64,000 bases of DNA, from NCBI RefSeq assembly GCF_000015445.1, contig NC_008783.1, positions 689,001-753,000 on the forward strand. Reading direction: 5' to 3'. The notes under the pieces were generated by a model that was not told the DNA's origin, made no database searches, and saw only the letters and a list, made by a program, of their open reading frames with translations. Shown one piece after another: positions 39,515-50,901 of the stretch (position 1 is its first letter; each line of letters opens with the position of its first letter). Source of the DNA: Bartonella bacilliformis KC583 (GTDB lineage: Bacteria > Pseudomonadota > Alphaproteobacteria > Rhizobiales > Rhizobiaceae). The position numbers and the translations under genes were made by a program.

Positions 39515-39970
39515 GATTTTTTCAAACGGAATTTTGAGAATTTTATTAATGTGCTTTGCGAGTGCAACTTGATAGCTTAAATTGTACGTAGCACTATACA
39601 TAAGATCTTGTTCTGAAATGATGTTGGGGAGTTCTGTAATAGACTGGGCATTATCCTGAATTCTTAATTGTATCAATTTAGAAAGATATGCACAAACACA
39701 GTGTTGAAATTTAGCTTTCTTCTCTTTAAAGAAGGTATATCGAAAATATAAATATTCAGTGTGTAAGTTATTTTCTTTCGTATTGATAGCTGTCTTTGCG
39801 ATATGTTTTGTGTTGATGAAAATAATATGATTTTTTAAATTGAACATTATCAATACAATGCGAGAGTAGAGAGGAAATAGATTGTAAGAATCTAGACTCG
39901 AGACTTTAATTCAGGTAATAGGACAGTGTATATTACATAGGAATTTCTATGATTTGCTAAGGATACGATT
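39515..39970. other. 456-base spacer upstream of recA
   Basis: AT-rich. A minus-strand frame of about 120 codons overlaps the end of rarA, but it has a TTG start, no ribosome binding site and no recognisable motif. I looked for the alphaproteobacterial LexA box (GTTC-N7-GTTC) before recA and did not find it. Confidence 0.5.
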
Positions 39971-41014
39971 GTGGATAAAAAAAAAGCGCTAGATGCTGCT
40001 CTATCACAAATTGAACGTTCTTTCGGTAAAGGCTCAATTATGCGTCTCGGGCAGAAGGAAGGGGTTGTTGAAATTGAAACAATCTCAACCGGGTCATTAT
40101 CTTTGGATATTGCCTTAGGTGTCGGCGGGTTACCAAAAGGGCGTATTATTGAGATTTATGGGCCAGAAAGCTCAGGTAAAACGACATTAGCTCTTCATGC
40201 TATTGCTGAAGCACAAAAAAATGGTGGTGTTTGCGCTTTTGTTGATGCAGAGCATGCTCTTGATCCTATTTATGCGCGTAAACTTGGCGTTGATTTAGAA
40301 AATTTATTTGTTTCTCAACCAGATACTGGTGAACAAGCTTTAGAGATTACAGAAACACTTGTTCGTTCTGGTGCAGTTGATGTGCTTGTGGTTGATTCAG
40401 TAGCAGCTTTAACACCACGTGCAGAAATTGATGGTGAAATGAGCGATTCTCTGCCTGGATTACAGGCTCGGTTGATGAGTAAAGCATTGCGGAAATTAAC
40501 AGCATCAATTTTTCGCTCTAACTGTATGGTTATCTTTATCAATCAAATTCGTATGAAAATTGGAGTGATGTTTGGTTCTCCTGAAACGACAACGGGTGGG
40601 AATGCATTAAAGTTTTATGCTTCTGTTCGTTTGGATATTCGTCGCATTGGATCTATTAAGGATAAGGAGCTGGTGGTTGGTAATCAGACTCGCGTTAAAG
40701 TAGTTAAAAATAAATTGGCGCCTCCATTTAAACAGGTTGAGTTTGATATTATTTATGGTGAGGGAATTTCCAAGTTAGGGGAATTGATTGATCTGGGTGT
40801 CAAAGTTGGCATTGTTGAGAAATCTGGTGCGTGGTTCTCTTATAATTCTCAGCGTTTAGGGCAGGGGCGCGAAAATGCAAAGCAGTTTTTGCGTGAACAT
40901 GCAGAAATAGCAGCAGAAATCGAAACGGCTCTGCGCCAAAATGCTGGTTTGCTCGCAATTGAATTATTGGAGAATGTAGGAGCAGACAATATAGAAAATG
41001 ATGAAGAAATTTAA
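39971..41014 (+). CDS. recA: Recombinase A
   Basis: The product has 347 residues from a GTG start preceded by AAGGAT. Walker [10 protein letters not shown], Walker B-like [12 protein letters not shown], and the L2 loop with [21 protein letters not shown]. It catalyses strand exchange and SOS co-protease activity. The C-terminus is short and acidic. It could also drive recombination between the two 2.5-kb repeats in this window. Confidence 0.98.
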   Translation: MDKKKALDAALSQIERSFGKGSIMRLGQKEGVVEIETISTGSLSLDIALGVGGLPKGRIIEIYGPESSGKTTLALHAIAEAQKNGGVCAFVDAEHALDPIYARKLGVDLENLFVSQPDTGEQALEITETLVRSGAVDVLVVDSVAALTPRAEIDGEMSDSLPGLQARLMSKALRKLTASIFRSNCMVIFINQIRMKIGVMFGSPETTTGGNALKFYASVRLDIRRIGSIKDKELVVGNQTRVKVVKNKLAPPFKQVEFDIIYGEGISKLGELIDLGVKVGIVEKSGAWFSYNSQRLGQGRENAKQFLREHAEIAAEIETALRQNAGLLAIELLENVGADNIENDEEI

Positions 41015-41205
41015 TGAAATATTGATTTCAATATAGTTTTTTCTTTTTTATTTACCAGGATTTTTAAATATAAAATCTTTTATTTTAATTTTTTCTGAGA
41101 AAATATTTCTATTGTAATGATTTATTTTTAAATTGGTAAAAAGACTATTACATTAAAAATAGATCTTATCTTTTCGATTTTGTACTGTTCTTTGCAGGTG
41201 TCAAT

Positions 41206-43866
41206 ATGAATAGCGTTAATAATATCCGATCTACTTTTCTGGATTATTTTCATCGTAATGGGCATGAAGTTCTTTCTTCTAGTCCACTTGTGCCTCGCAA
41301 TGATCCCACATTAATGTTTACAAACGCAGGAATGGTACAGTTTAAAAATGTTTTTACTGGACTTGAAAAACATTCTTATAATCGGGCTACAACTGCACAA
41401 AAATGTGTTCGTGCAGGTGGAAAGCATAATGATCTTGATAATGTCGGTTATACGGCGCGTCATCATACTTTTTTTGAAATGCTTGGTAATTTTTCTTTTA
41501 GTAATTATTTCAAAGAAGAAGCAATTTTTTATGCATGGAACCTTTTAACAAAGGAATTTTGTCTTTCTAAAGATAAATTGTTAGTTACAGTTTATCATGA
41601 TGATGATGTAGCAGCGGGGTTATGGCGTAAGATTTCAGGTCTTTCAGAAGAGAAAATTATCCGCATTGCAACAAATGATAATTTTTGGATGATGGGTGAC
41701 ACAGGACCTTGTGGTCCTTGTTCAGAGATTTTTTATGATCATGGCGATAAAATTTGGGGTGGTCCTCCTGGAAGTGCTGATGAAGATGGTGATCGTTTCA
41801 TTGAAATTTGGAACCTTGTCTTTATGCAATATGAGCAGTTGAGTAAAGAGAAGCGGATTGAATTGCCTCAACCTTCCATTGATACGGGGATGGGATTAGA
41901 GCGTATTGCTGCTGTTTTACAAGGTGTTCATGATAATTATGATATTGATCTTTTTCGCACGTTAATTCATGCTTCACAAGAGATTATAGGGGTTAAGGCA
42001 ACTGGTGATTTTTTCGCTAGTCATCGCGTTATTGCTGACCATTTGCGTTCATCTGCATTTTTAATTGCTGATGGTATTATGCCTTCTAATGAAGGTCGTG
42101 GATATGTTTTACGCCGTATTATGCGTCGTGCTATGCGTCACGCTCATTTATTAGGTTCAAAAGATTTGTTGATGTGGCGTCTTGTGCCTGTTTTGATAAG
42201 CGAAATGGGACAAGCTTATCCTGAATTAGTGCGTGCTGAATCTTTGATTTCAGAAATTTTAAAATTGGAGGAAACTCGTTTTCGTAAAACTCTTGAGCGA
42301 GGCCTTGGTTTGTTGAATGAAGCAAGCACTCATCTTGAAGAGGGTGATTATTTTAATGGTGAAGTTGCTTTTAAACTTTATGACACATATGGATTTCCAC
42401 TTGATTTGACGCAAGATGCTCTTCGGCGTCGTGGAATATCTGTTGATGTTGATGCGTTTGACAAGGCCATGAAACGTCAAAAAGCAGAAGCGCGTGCCAA
42501 TTGGTCGGGTTCTGGTGATTGTGTAACAGAAACAGTCTGGTTTTCTATTCGTGATCAAGTTGGGGCTACAGAATTTTTGGGTTATGAAACAGAAAAAGCT
42601 GAAGGTATTATTACAGCGCTTATACGTGATGGTGAGGTTGTTGACCATATTGATTTAGGCCAAAAGGCTATGATTGTAGTTAATCAAACACCTTTTTATG
42701 GAGAATCTGGAGGGCAGGTTGGAGATAGTGGTATAATTTCTGGCGCAAATTTTATTTTTGAAGTGCATGATACACAAAAAAAAGGCGATAATGTCTTCAT
42801 TCATATTGGTGAAATTAAAACTGGTCAGGCAAAAAAACATGATTGCGTCGAATTAATTGTTGATTCTGCTCGTCGTCGAAAAATTCGTGCAAACCATTCT
42901 GCTACTCATTTATTACATGAATCTTTGCGTCAAACATTGGGATCTCATGTTGTTCAGAAAGGTTCTTTTGTATCACCTGATCGGTTGCGTTTCGATTTTT
43001 CCCATCCAAAATCGATTTCATCAGAGGAACTAAAGAAAATAGAAGATTTGGCGAATGATATAGTCTTGCAAAATAGCAAGGTAACAACACGTCTTATGGC
43101 AATAGATGATGCAATTGCTGAAGGAGCTATGGCACTGTTTGGTGAAAAGTACGGTGATGAAGTTCGTGTTATTTCTATGGGGAATAATCTTGAACAGACA
43201 GGATCAAAAAAATGGTGGTCTATTGAACTTTGTGGAGGCACACATGTTCAAAGGACAGGTGATATTGGTTTGATCCATATCATTTCTGAAACTTCTGTAG
43301 CAGCTGGCGTTCGTCGTATTGAAGCGTTAACAGCTACAGCAGCGCGCCTTTACCTTCATGGTCAAGATAGACGGGTTTATGAAATTGCTGGTCTTTTAAA
43401 GACTTCTCCTGCTGATGTACAAGAACGTGTTCAAACTTTGCTTGATGAGCGTCGCAAGCTTGAAAAAGAGTTGAACGATTCACGCAAGAAAATTGCTCTT
43501 AATGGTGGATCTGTTAATAGCCAGGGAGATATTCAAACGATCAATGGAATTTCTTTTATGGGGGGTGTTGTTAGTAATATTCTACCAAAGGATCTTAAGG
43601 CATTAGTAGATTCTGGAAAGAAGAAGATTGGATCTGGTGTTGTTGCTTTCATCAGTGTTTCTGAGGATGGCAAAGGAAGTGCTGTTGTTGGTGTTACCGA
43701 TGATTTGACTGATACGCTGAATGCTGTTGATTTAGTGCGAATTATTTCAGTCACTCTTGGGGGGCAAGGTGGTGGTGGGCGTCGTGATATGGCGCAGGCT
43801 GGTGGTTCTGAGGGGGGCAAGGCTGATGAAGCTCTTGTAGCATTAAAAGATTCTCTTAAAGGATAA
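41206..43866 (+). CDS. alaS: Alanyl-tRNA synthetase
   Basis: The product has 886 residues. The class II catalytic domain has [16 protein letters not shown] and [12 protein letters not shown]; the editing domain has HSATHLLH and CGGTH zinc-type ligands; the C-terminal DHHA1 region is Gly-rich ([17 protein letters not shown]). It charges tRNA-Ala and clears Ser/Gly mischarges. It follows recA, as in many bacteria. Confidence 0.97.
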   Translation: MNSVNNIRSTFLDYFHRNGHEVLSSSPLVPRNDPTLMFTNAGMVQFKNVFTGLEKHSYNRATTAQKCVRAGGKHNDLDNVGYTARHHTFFEMLGNFSFSNYFKEEAIFYAWNLLTKEFCLSKDKLLVTVYHDDDVAAGLWRKISGLSEEKIIRIATNDNFWMMGDTGPCGPCSEIFYDHGDKIWGGPPGSADEDGDRFIEIWNLVFMQYEQLSKEKRIELPQPSIDTGMGLERIAAVLQGVHDNYDIDLFRTLIHASQEIIGVKATGDFFASHRVIADHLRSSAFLIADGIMPSNEGRGYVLRRIMRRAMRHAHLLGSKDLLMWRLVPVLISEMGQAYPELVRAESLISEILKLEETRFRKTLERGLGLLNEASTHLEEGDYFNGEVAFKLYDTYGFPLDLTQDALRRRGISVDVDAFDKAMKRQKAEARANWSGSGDCVTETVWFSIRDQVGATEFLGYETEKAEGIITALIRDGEVVDHIDLGQKAMIVVNQTPFYGESGGQVGDSGIISGANFIFEVHDTQKKGDNVFIHIGEIKTGQAKKHDCVELIVDSARRRKIRANHSATHLLHESLRQTLGSHVVQKGSFVSPDRLRFDFSHPKSISSEELKKIEDLANDIVLQNSKVTTRLMAIDDAIAEGAMALFGEKYGDEVRVISMGNNLEQTGSKKWWSIELCGGTHVQRTGDIGLIHIISETSVAAGVRRIEALTATAARLYLHGQDRRVYEIAGLLKTSPADVQERVQTLLDERRKLEKELNDSRKKIALNGGSVNSQGDIQTINGISFMGGVVSNILPKDLKALVDSGKKKIGSGVVAFISVSEDGKGSAVVGVTDDLTDTLNAVDLVRIISVTLGGQGGGGRRDMAQAGGSEGGKADEALVALKDSLKG

Positions 43867-43963
43867 TTGCAACTGTTTGATCTATACGGTTACGTTTCAG
43901 TTTCTCAGGGAAAAAACTGTAATTCAGTTTTAATTTTTATTTCAATATGCAAGCAAAATTGAT

Positions 43964-45751
43964 TTATAATGCCATTGCTTTGCGCAATGGAATTATATTG
44001 TCATCTTTTTCTTTTGTTGCGGGTTGATTGATTGTTAAACCGCCAGCTTTCAGCAATTTATAGAAGTGGCCATCTTTATTGATTAATTCTTGAAAGCTAC
44101 CTTTTTCAATTAAGCGACCCTGATCTAAAAAGAGTACAAGATCAGCATTACGGATTGTTGAAAGGCGATGGGCTATAATAAATGTGGTACGATTCTGGCT
44201 TATGCAATCGATCGCATTTTTAACACGGATTTCTGTTTCAACATCAAGAGCACTGGTTGCTTCATCCAAAATGAGAATAGGAGCATTTTTCAAAATAGCG
44301 CGTGCAATTGCTAATCGTTGCCTTTCTCCGCCTGATAATTGCGAACCTCGTTCACCAACCAATGTATCATAATTCTTGCTCTTTTTTAGAATAAAGTCAT
44401 GAGCAGAAGCCGTTTTTGTAGCCTCATAAAGTTCTTCATCTGTTGCCCCTGTTTTTCCTATAGAAATATTATCGCGAATAGTACGGTCAAAAAGACCTGC
44501 ATCTTGAAATACTGTTGCTAAAGCTTTGCGTAACGATTCCCGATTGATAGAATTTATATTTATTCCATCAATGCTGATATATCCAACAGTAGGGTCATAT
44601 ACACGTTGTAATAAATTAATTAATGTTGTTTTTCCAGCACCTGTTGGTCCTACAATAGCAACAGTTTGTCCTGCTTTAACCTCAAATGAAATATCAAAGA
44701 CACCTTGGGAAGAATTTGGAAATTCATAGGTAACATGATGAAATTGGATCGCGCCTTTAACGTTTGGGAGAGAAGGAAGATTTGCAGGTTCATTGGTTTG
44801 AAAAGTTGAATCCTCCATATCAAAAAATTCTTGTAGCTTTGCTTGCGAAGATACAGCTAAATTGATGAAACCACTAATTTGATCAAGACGACCAATCATT
44901 AATTGAGAAAATCCAACAAAAGTAACAACTTCTCCTACACTTAATTGGCCTTTTATCACGAAAAAAGCACCAAGAAGAAGTACACAAACTATTGAAATAG
45001 TTGAAGCCATTCGGTTTAAACCACTTGCAAGTGCCCACCAATTTAAGACAGGGGTTTGTGCACTAAGAAGGTTGTTGGTATGCTGATGAAGTGCTGAAGT
45101 TTCTTCGGTTATTCGGTTATAACTTTGTACAATGGAAACATTAGAGATTGAATCAGTGATATGTTTAAAAAGGTTATGGTGATAGTGTTCGACAGCGGCT
45201 TGCCCGTTTTTTGTTTTTTGCATTACCAAACGTGCAATTAAAATATAGAGGATGGCAAGAACCATTAAAACGATTGAAAGACGCCAGTTCATTTTAAAGG
45301 TTACTGGAACGAGAACAAAGAGTGCGACGAAGGTTGAGAGGTGTTGTCGCATAAATTCAAGCCATATAGAAGACATGGAATCTGTAGCGCGCAGTAGTGT
45401 GTGAAGGGCATGAGATGTACCACGTTGTTGATGCCAAATAAGGGGCATACTGATAATACGTGCAAAAGACTTTTCTAAAACAGTTAAACGGCATCTGTGT
45501 GCTAAGCGATCAGCACCGCGAGCTACGAGGACGTAAGCAATAATGTTAGAAATACCAAAACACATCCAGACTGCGAGAGTCACAAGAGTATCTGATTTAT
45601 CTGCGATGGTATCAATAACGTGTCCAAATAAAATAGGTTCTGCAATTGTAATAATAGCTAATGTAATATTAGCGGTGCAAATGAGAAGAAATGCATTTTT
45701 TTCTTGATTCAGATATGAAAGAACACGAACATAAGTTCTAAATAACGACAC
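43964..45751 (-). CDS. ndvA: Cyclic beta-1,2-glucan exporter, ATP-binding/permease protein
   Basis: The product has 595 residues from a GTG start (VSLFRTYVRVLSYL); TTG-type starts up to 45775 would add eight. The membrane domain has six segments, followed by an ABC domain with Walker A GPTGAGKTT, signature QLSGGERQRLAIARAI and Walker B ILILDEAT. RGTSHALHTLLR and LVFLDQGRLIEKG match NdvA/ChvA. It exports periplasmic cyclic glucan, needed by rhizobia, Agrobacterium and Brucella for host interaction. The glucan synthase (NdvB) is not in this window, so the substrate is inferred. Confidence 0.9.
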   Translation of the reverse strand: MSLFRTYVRVLSYLNQEKNAFLLICTANITLAIITIAEPILFGHVIDTIADKSDTLVTLAVWMCFGISNIIAYVLVARGADRLAHRCRLTVLEKSFARIISMPLIWHQQRGTSHALHTLLRATDSMSSIWLEFMRQHLSTFVALFVLVPVTFKMNWRLSIVLMVLAILYILIARLVMQKTKNGQAAVEHYHHNLFKHITDSISNVSIVQSYNRITEETSALHQHTNNLLSAQTPVLNWWALASGLNRMASTISIVCVLLLGAFFVIKGQLSVGEVVTFVGFSQLMIGRLDQISGFINLAVSSQAKLQEFFDMEDSTFQTNEPANLPSLPNVKGAIQFHHVTYEFPNSSQGVFDISFEVKAGQTVAIVGPTGAGKTTLINLLQRVYDPTVGYISIDGININSINRESLRKALATVFQDAGLFDRTIRDNISIGKTGATDEELYEATKTASAHDFILKKSKNYDTLVGERGSQLSGGERQRLAIARAILKNAPILILDEATSALDVETEIRVKNAIDCISQNRTTFIIAHRLSTIRNADLVLFLDQGRLIEKGSFQELINKDGHFYKLLKAGGLTINQPATKEKDDNIIPLRKAMAL

Positions 45752-45948
45752 GGGATAATAGTCTCCAAATTGCACAAGGGCAGAATATATATCTGAGCTA
45801 ATGGAATTTATGCAGTAGGGGAATGCAATTTTGAATACTGACTGTAATGTAACGTGATAATGTTTATTTAAAGAAATGTAGTTTTGTACTTATTAAAGAC
45901 AATAAGACGAAACTATTAGTAAAATATCTTGGTAATACGGTAACCGTT

Positions 45949-46932
45949 ATGGTGAACATAAAAATAAAAAATGTTGAAGAAGATGAAAACGGTATGCGTT
46001 TAGATCGCTGGTTTAAGGTTCATTATCCAGGCCTTGGATTCGGATATCTACAAAAGATCTTGCGTTCTGGTCAGGTACGGGTTGACGGTGGGCGTGTTAA
46101 AGCTAATATGCGTCTTGTCACCGGGCAATCTATTCGTGTGCCATCTTTTTTTATTGAGAGTAAGAGAAATATTTCTATAACGAGCAAGGTTATCAGTCAG
46201 CAGGATGATGGGGATCTTTTGAAAAAAATGCTTCTCTATGAAGATCCAAAAATTTTTGTTTTTAATAAACCTGCTGGTTTAGCTGTACAAGGTGGTTCTG
46301 GTTTAACGCGCCATGTTGACGGTATGCTTGAGGCATGGCGCAATAAAAAAGGTGAAAAACCGCGGCTGGTTCATCGTCTTGATCGTGAAACATCAGGTTT
46401 ACTTGTTGTTGCTCGGTCAAGAAGTGCTGCGCAGGCTTTGACTGCTGCTTTTAGAACACGAGAAATGAAAAAGATTTATTGGGCATTAGTAAGAGGAGTT
46501 CCCAGAAAAAAGCAGGAAAAAATTTCGACATGGATGGCAAAAGAAACAACAGCACAGGGCGATAAAATGCGTGTTTGTGAACATGGGGAACTCGATGCTA
46601 ATCATGCAGTTTCTTATTATCGTATTTTAGATACACGGGCGCGCGCGCTTTCTTGGCTTGAAATGGAGCCCTATACTGGCAGGACACACCAATTACGTGT
46701 TCATGCTTCTCATATAGGGCATCCGATTATTGGCGATTCAAAATATTTTTTTTCTGATAGTAACTGGGAGTTACCAGGCGGAATGCAAAATCGTCTTCAT
46801 CTTCATGCACGCCGTATTCGTATTCCTCATCCTTCAGGAGGCATATTAGATATTACTGCGCCTTTACCACCTCACATGGTACAAAGTTTTAATCTTTTAG
46901 CTTTTAATGAAAGCGATGGCGACGCAAAATAA
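45949..46932 (+). CDS. rluC: RluC-family 23S rRNA pseudouridine synthase
   Basis: The product has 327 residues. An S4-like domain occupies about 1-70 (RLDRWFKVHYPGLGFGYLQK), and the catalytic domain has HRLDRETSG with the catalytic Asp145 and YTGRTHQLRVHASHIGHPI. RluC modifies U955, U2504 and U2580 of 23S rRNA in E. coli; RluD-type specificity cannot be ruled out from sequence alone. Confidence 0.88.
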   Translation: MVNIKIKNVEEDENGMRLDRWFKVHYPGLGFGYLQKILRSGQVRVDGGRVKANMRLVTGQSIRVPSFFIESKRNISITSKVISQQDDGDLLKKMLLYEDPKIFVFNKPAGLAVQGGSGLTRHVDGMLEAWRNKKGEKPRLVHRLDRETSGLLVVARSRSAAQALTAAFRTREMKKIYWALVRGVPRKKQEKISTWMAKETTAQGDKMRVCEHGELDANHAVSYYRILDTRARALSWLEMEPYTGRTHQLRVHASHIGHPIIGDSKYFFSDSNWELPGGMQNRLHLHARRIRIPHPSGGILDITAPLPPHMVQSFNLLAFNESDGDAK

Positions 46933-47320
46933 TAGGATCTATGTAATTATTTTATATGGTGAGAACTATTGATTGATAGTGTCTTTCATCATGGCATCAT
47001 CATGGCATGAAAAAACATTTCAACAATCAATTTTATTTAGAGAAAAAGAGTTTTCAGTTATCTTTGATAAATAGCTAAATTTTCTTCTGATATGGTGTTC
47101 AAATATAATGTAAATTTTAATATAAAAGTTTAAAAGAATGTTTTATCTTATTGAAATAATGAATATTTAATATATTAATATAGGTAGCGCAATCAGTTAA
47201 TGTAATGGCAATTGATAGTCTCTTAAGGGCTGTCATAATGTGTTCATTATGCAAAAAGTAAGTGTAGATTCTATTATAAAAAAATTCGGTAGATTTGTTG
47301 AAAATAAGAGACAGAATGAT
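46933..47320. other. 388-base spacer with a short tandem repeat
   Basis: AT-rich spacer upstream of the ATP12 gene. It contains TCATCATGGCA twice in tandem at 46986-47007. No gene or clear promoter seen. It may be shorter if the ATP12 gene starts at one of the upstream in-frame ATGs. Confidence 0.45.
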
Positions 47321-48106
47321 ATGCGTGAAATTTTAGATCATTTTGATCAATCATTAAATGAAGATAACCATACTTCTAAGGTTTTAAAACTCTCACATCA
47401 GTTATTGATGAAACGATTTTATAAAGATGTGAGTATTGTGCGTGAAGAAAGAGGGGTTTCTATATTATTGGATGGACGTCCAATTACAACACCTGCCAAA
47501 CGTCATATCTTCGTGCCAACAGAAGCACTTGCTGCATTAGTGGCTCAAGAATTTAAAATCCAGGAAAAGGTTATTGATCCAGCAAAAATGCCAATTACGC
47601 GTCTTATTAATACTGTTATTGATGGTATAGCGGACAATATGCAGGTTATTTTTGAAGATTTATTACGTTTTGTTGCATGTGATATGATTTTTTATCGTGC
47701 ACAGACGCCGAAAGAGTTAGCAAAACGACAATGTGAGCATTGGGATTTTTTACTTGATTGGGCAGAAGAGAAGATTGGTGCGCGTTTTAATATAGCTGAA
47801 GGAGTTATGCATATTGAACAACCGTGGGAGTCTATTCACGCAGTGAGCAATTATTTACGCAAAATAGAGTCCCCTTATGTGCTGGCTGCACTCCATACAA
47901 TGACAACACTAACGGGATCAGCTCTTATTGCTTTTGCTGTCGCTGAGAAAAAAATCGATCTGGATCATGCTTGGTCTATTGCACATTTGGATGAAGACTG
48001 GACAATAGAACAGTGGAAGGTTGATGAAGAAGCAATGATCCGTCGAGCCTATAAAAAAGTTGAATTTGATGCTGCAGTCACAATGATGACCGCTGCACAT
48101 AGCTAG
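47321..48106 (+). CDS. ATP12 family F1-ATPase assembly chaperone
   Basis: The product has 261 residues from ATG 47321 (MREILDHFDQS); in-frame starts back to 47240 would add up to 27 residues that are not family-like. The ATP12 pattern is clear: KRFYKDVSI, ILLDGRPITTPAKR, MPITRLINTVIDG, and HWDFLLDWAEEKIGARF. ATP12 binds the F1 alpha subunit during assembly in mitochondria and alphaproteobacteria. It follows the RluC-family gene, as in related genomes. Confidence 0.9.
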   Translation: MREILDHFDQSLNEDNHTSKVLKLSHQLLMKRFYKDVSIVREERGVSILLDGRPITTPAKRHIFVPTEALAALVAQEFKIQEKVIDPAKMPITRLINTVIDGIADNMQVIFEDLLRFVACDMIFYRAQTPKELAKRQCEHWDFLLDWAEEKIGARFNIAEGVMHIEQPWESIHAVSNYLRKIESPYVLAALHTMTTLTGSALIAFAVAEKKIDLDHAWSIAHLDEDWTIEQWKVDEEAMIRRAYKKVEFDAAVTMMTAAHS

Positions 48107-48135
48107 TTATTTACGCATAAGTGTTCAACTGTTGA

Positions 48136-48681
48136 CTATGGTATTTTTGTAATTTTTGTTGGATTGATTTTTATTGTTTCAAATCCAGGAAATGCTTTAT
48201 TGACCATATGAAGGGTTGCTTTATCGCTACCACGAATGAAATACCACTGATTATTTTCGAATAAAGCAATAATCTCAGTTTGAATATGGCACTTTTTTCC
48301 ATTAATCTTTGTAATTGTAAAGTGCATTGGGATGATAAAATAAGGGATGTTATCGTTAAGTTTTCCTGCCCGTCTCTCAGTTTGGTTAATATTGATGCTT
48401 TCAATTTTATAATTGCTGGCCAAATGTTCTATTTGACTTTTCATAACTCGTTGAAATTGCAATTTATTGAGATTTCTTTTAGTAGCTAAGCTGTCAATAA
48501 TTTGAGGAGGGATAGCATTTAAAATAGTATCTGTATCAGATTCTTGAAGTGCTTTACTGTAAGCAGAGAGAGCTGTTTCTAAGTTTATTGTTGCTTCATT
48601 AGTTAGTGTATATCCTGGTATTGTTGATATAATAAGGATAAAGCCCAAAAAAATAGGTAAAAATCGGCAAATTCGCAGCAT
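48136..48681 (-). CDS. Hypothetical exported protein
   Basis: The product has 181 residues. The N-terminus is a signal peptide or anchor (RFLPIFLGFILIISTIPGYT). The mature part begins with a helix (ETALSAYSKALQESDTDTIL) and continues with strands ending in WYFIRGSDKATLHMVNKAFPG, which recalls NTF2-like folds. That is a guess on pattern only. It is on its own, convergent with the ATP12 gene. Confidence 0.75.
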   Translation of the reverse strand: MLRICRFLPIFLGFILIISTIPGYTLTNEATINLETALSAYSKALQESDTDTILNAIPPQIIDSLATKRNLNKLQFQRVMKSQIEHLASNYKIESININQTERRAGKLNDNIPYFIIPMHFTITKINGKKCHIQTEIIALFENNQWYFIRGSDKATLHMVNKAFPGFETIKINPTKITKIP

Positions 48682-48834
48682 TAAAAACCTTAATAATTGA
48701 TTCGAACAAGATCAGTTATATTTATAAAAGAAAAACATACCAAAAAAAATGTAGGTATATTTTTAAGTATAAGAATAAAGTATAAAAACGGAAATTTTCA
48801 TCTCCATTTTTATTTTGAATAAAATGATTATTTT

Positions 48835-50244
48835 TTAAACAGAATAATACATATCAAATTCGACAGGATGTGGAGTCATTTCATAGCGCAAAACTTCTTG
48901 CATTTTTAATTCAATAAAAGAATTAATCTGGTCATCATCAAAAACACCTCCAGTTTTCAAGAAGTCGCGATCTTTATTAAGAGATTCAAGTGCTTCACGT
49001 AAACTTCTTGAAACTGTGGGGATTCCTTCAAGTTCTTTTTGAGACAGGCTATAAAGATCTTTGTCCATAGCTTCTCCAGGATGAATTTTGTTTTTTATCC
49101 CATCAAGGCCTGCCATTAAAATCGCTGAGAATGCTAGATACGGGTTTGCTGTTAGATCTGGAAAACGAACTTCTACACGTTTTGAATGAGGTGAGGAGCC
49201 AAAAGGAATACGGCAAGATGCAGAACGGTTTCGTGCAGAATAAGCAAGCAAGACAGGGGCTTCATAACCAGGAACTAAACGCTTATAGGAATTGGTGGAT
49301 GGATTTGTGAAGGCATTAATTGCTTTTGCATGTTTAATGATACCACCAATGAAAAATAAGCAAGTTTCCGATAGGCCGGCATATTGATCTCCTGCGAAGA
49401 TTGGTTTGTTATCTTTCCAAATTGATATATGAACATGCATGCCTGAGCCATTATCACCAAAAACTGGTTTAGGCATGAAAGTTGCTGTTTTTCCGTAACT
49501 GTTAGCAGTTTGATGCACAACATATTTAAAGATCTGCATTTTATCAGCTTCTCGAACCAATGTATCAAATCGAATACCTAGTTCATGTTGAGCTGCTGCG
49601 ACTTCATGATGGTGTTTTTCAACGCGTACGCCCATATCTGTCAAGGCAGCAAGCATTTCAGAGCGCATATCTTGGCAAGAATCTACGGGAGGAACCGGAA
49701 AATAACCGCCTTTCGTACGTGGGCGATGACCAAGGTTGCCCATTTCATATTCAGTGTCATCATTTGATGGTAATTCACTTGAATTAAGCTTAAACCCTGT
49801 ATTGTAAGGATCAGTTTTATAGCGCACGTCATCAAAAATAAAAAATTCAGCTTCCGGACCTATATTGACTACATCACCAATCCCTAAAGCTTTTATATAA
49901 GCTTCAGCTCTTTTGGCGATAGAACGCGGATCTCTATTGTACATTTCTCTTGAAATAGGATCAAGAACATCACAAAGTATTACCAAAGTAGATTGAGCAA
50001 AAAAGGGATCAACATGGGCTGTTTCTGGGTCTGGCATCAATAACATGTCGGATTCATTAATTGCTTTCCATCCGGCAATTGAAGATCCATCAAACATAAT
50101 GCCATCAGTGAATGTATTTTCTTTGATTTCGGCAATATCCATTGTGACGTGGTGTAATTTGCCTCGCAGGTCGGTAAAGCGCAAATCGACGAAACGTATA
50201 TTATCGTCTACAATCTGTTTAAGAATATCTGATGCTGTTAGCAT
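48835..50244 (-). CDS. glnA: Glutamine synthetase type I
   Basis: The product has 469 residues from ATG 50244 with AAGGAAATT upstream. Motifs [44 protein letters not shown] and NRSASCRIP are those of GSI-beta. The adenylylation region reads [10 protein letters not shown], where most relatives have NLYDLP; the target Tyr is kept. It makes glutamine from glutamate and ammonia. It lies 81 bases after glnB, in one operon. Confidence 0.96.
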   Translation of the reverse strand: MLTASDILKQIVDDNIRFVDLRFTDLRGKLHHVTMDIAEIKENTFTDGIMFDGSSIAGWKAINESDMLLMPDPETAHVDPFFAQSTLVILCDVLDPISREMYNRDPRSIAKRAEAYIKALGIGDVVNIGPEAEFFIFDDVRYKTDPYNTGFKLNSSELPSNDDTEYEMGNLGHRPRTKGGYFPVPPVDSCQDMRSEMLAALTDMGVRVEKHHHEVAAAQHELGIRFDTLVREADKMQIFKYVVHQTANSYGKTATFMPKPVFGDNGSGMHVHISIWKDNKPIFAGDQYAGLSETCLFFIGGIIKHAKAINAFTNPSTNSYKRLVPGYEAPVLLAYSARNRSASCRIPFGSSPHSKRVEVRFPDLTANPYLAFSAILMAGLDGIKNKIHPGEAMDKDLYSLSQKELEGIPTVSRSLREALESLNKDRDFLKTGGVFDDDQINSFIELKMQEVLRYEMTPHPVEFDMYYSV

Positions 50245-50325
50245 ATTCAATTTCCTTATTGGGCTGAGGTGAATAGAAAAAAAGATGAAAAATTTTTTGA
50301 ATGTTAAAGAGCATCGATACTAGAT

Positions 50326-50640
50326 TCACTGGTACCTTACATGAATAACATCATCAATGGATGAAATAGATATTCTTCCATCGCGGATATGTTTTATTTG
50401 AGCTGCTTTAAGTATTACCTCAATAGTTTTCTTTAGATTTTTATGAGCAACAAAAGCGTTAATTTTTATTTTTAACAAAAAATCAACAATATATCTAATA
50501 CTGTAAAGTTCCGTATGCTTTTTTTGACGACCAAAATCTTTTGCTCTTGTTACAGTGATTTTATATAAAACAATTTTTTGAAGCGTTTTTTTTATTTCAT
50601 CAAACTTGAAAGACTTTATAATGGCTTCAGTTGTTTTCAT
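50326..50640 (-). CDS. glnB: Nitrogen regulatory protein PII, divergent
   Basis: The product has 104 residues against 112 for PII. The N-terminus (TEAIIKSFKFDEIKKTLQ) and T-loop base (FGRQKKHTELY) are clear. Tyr50 matches the uridylylation Tyr51 of E. coli, with one residue missing before it. The B-loop, normally TGxxGDGKI, reads IKHIRDGRI (82-90), so the Gly residues that hold ATP are changed; the C-terminus ends at VRYQ, without the usual tail. It is co-oriented upstream of glnA. It may have lost ATP/2-oxoglutarate sensing while still binding a partner, or be decaying. Confidence 0.85.
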   Translation of the reverse strand: MKTTEAIIKSFKFDEIKKTLQKIVLYKITVTRAKDFGRQKKHTELYSIRYIVDFLLKIKINAFVAHKNLKKTIEVILKAAQIKHIRDGRISISSIDDVIHVRYQ

Positions 50641-50901
50641 ACCGAAATCATCTCCAACATCATTTTATTATTTCAGTCTATTACGTATTATATGGACAAC
50701 GATGAGATATGTCGACAAATACTTTTTTCATGAAAAAGACAATGCATATGTTATATTCTTCAGAAAAAATCTATAATGAAATAAAATAAAGTGCTACTTA
50801 ATAGGGGTAGAAGGCAATAAAATTTTATAAAAGATAAAATAAAAATGATTTCACGATTTTTTATTGTGCGTTTAATTATTTCCTTGCCTTTTTAAGAGTC
50901 T

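Noticed and set aside
39485..39853. Minus-strand open frame of about 120 codons between rarA and recA
   Set aside because: TTG start without ribosome binding site, overlaps the end of rarA, no recognisable motif; composition is that of AT-rich spacer.
39854..39970. LexA box before recA, and between uvrA and ssb
   Set aside because: Searched by eye for GTTC-N7-GTTC or GAAC-N7-GAAC and found none.
46986..47007. TCATCATGGCA twice in tandem, as a CRISPR or iteron
   Set aside because: Only two units without spacers and no nearby cas or replication gene.
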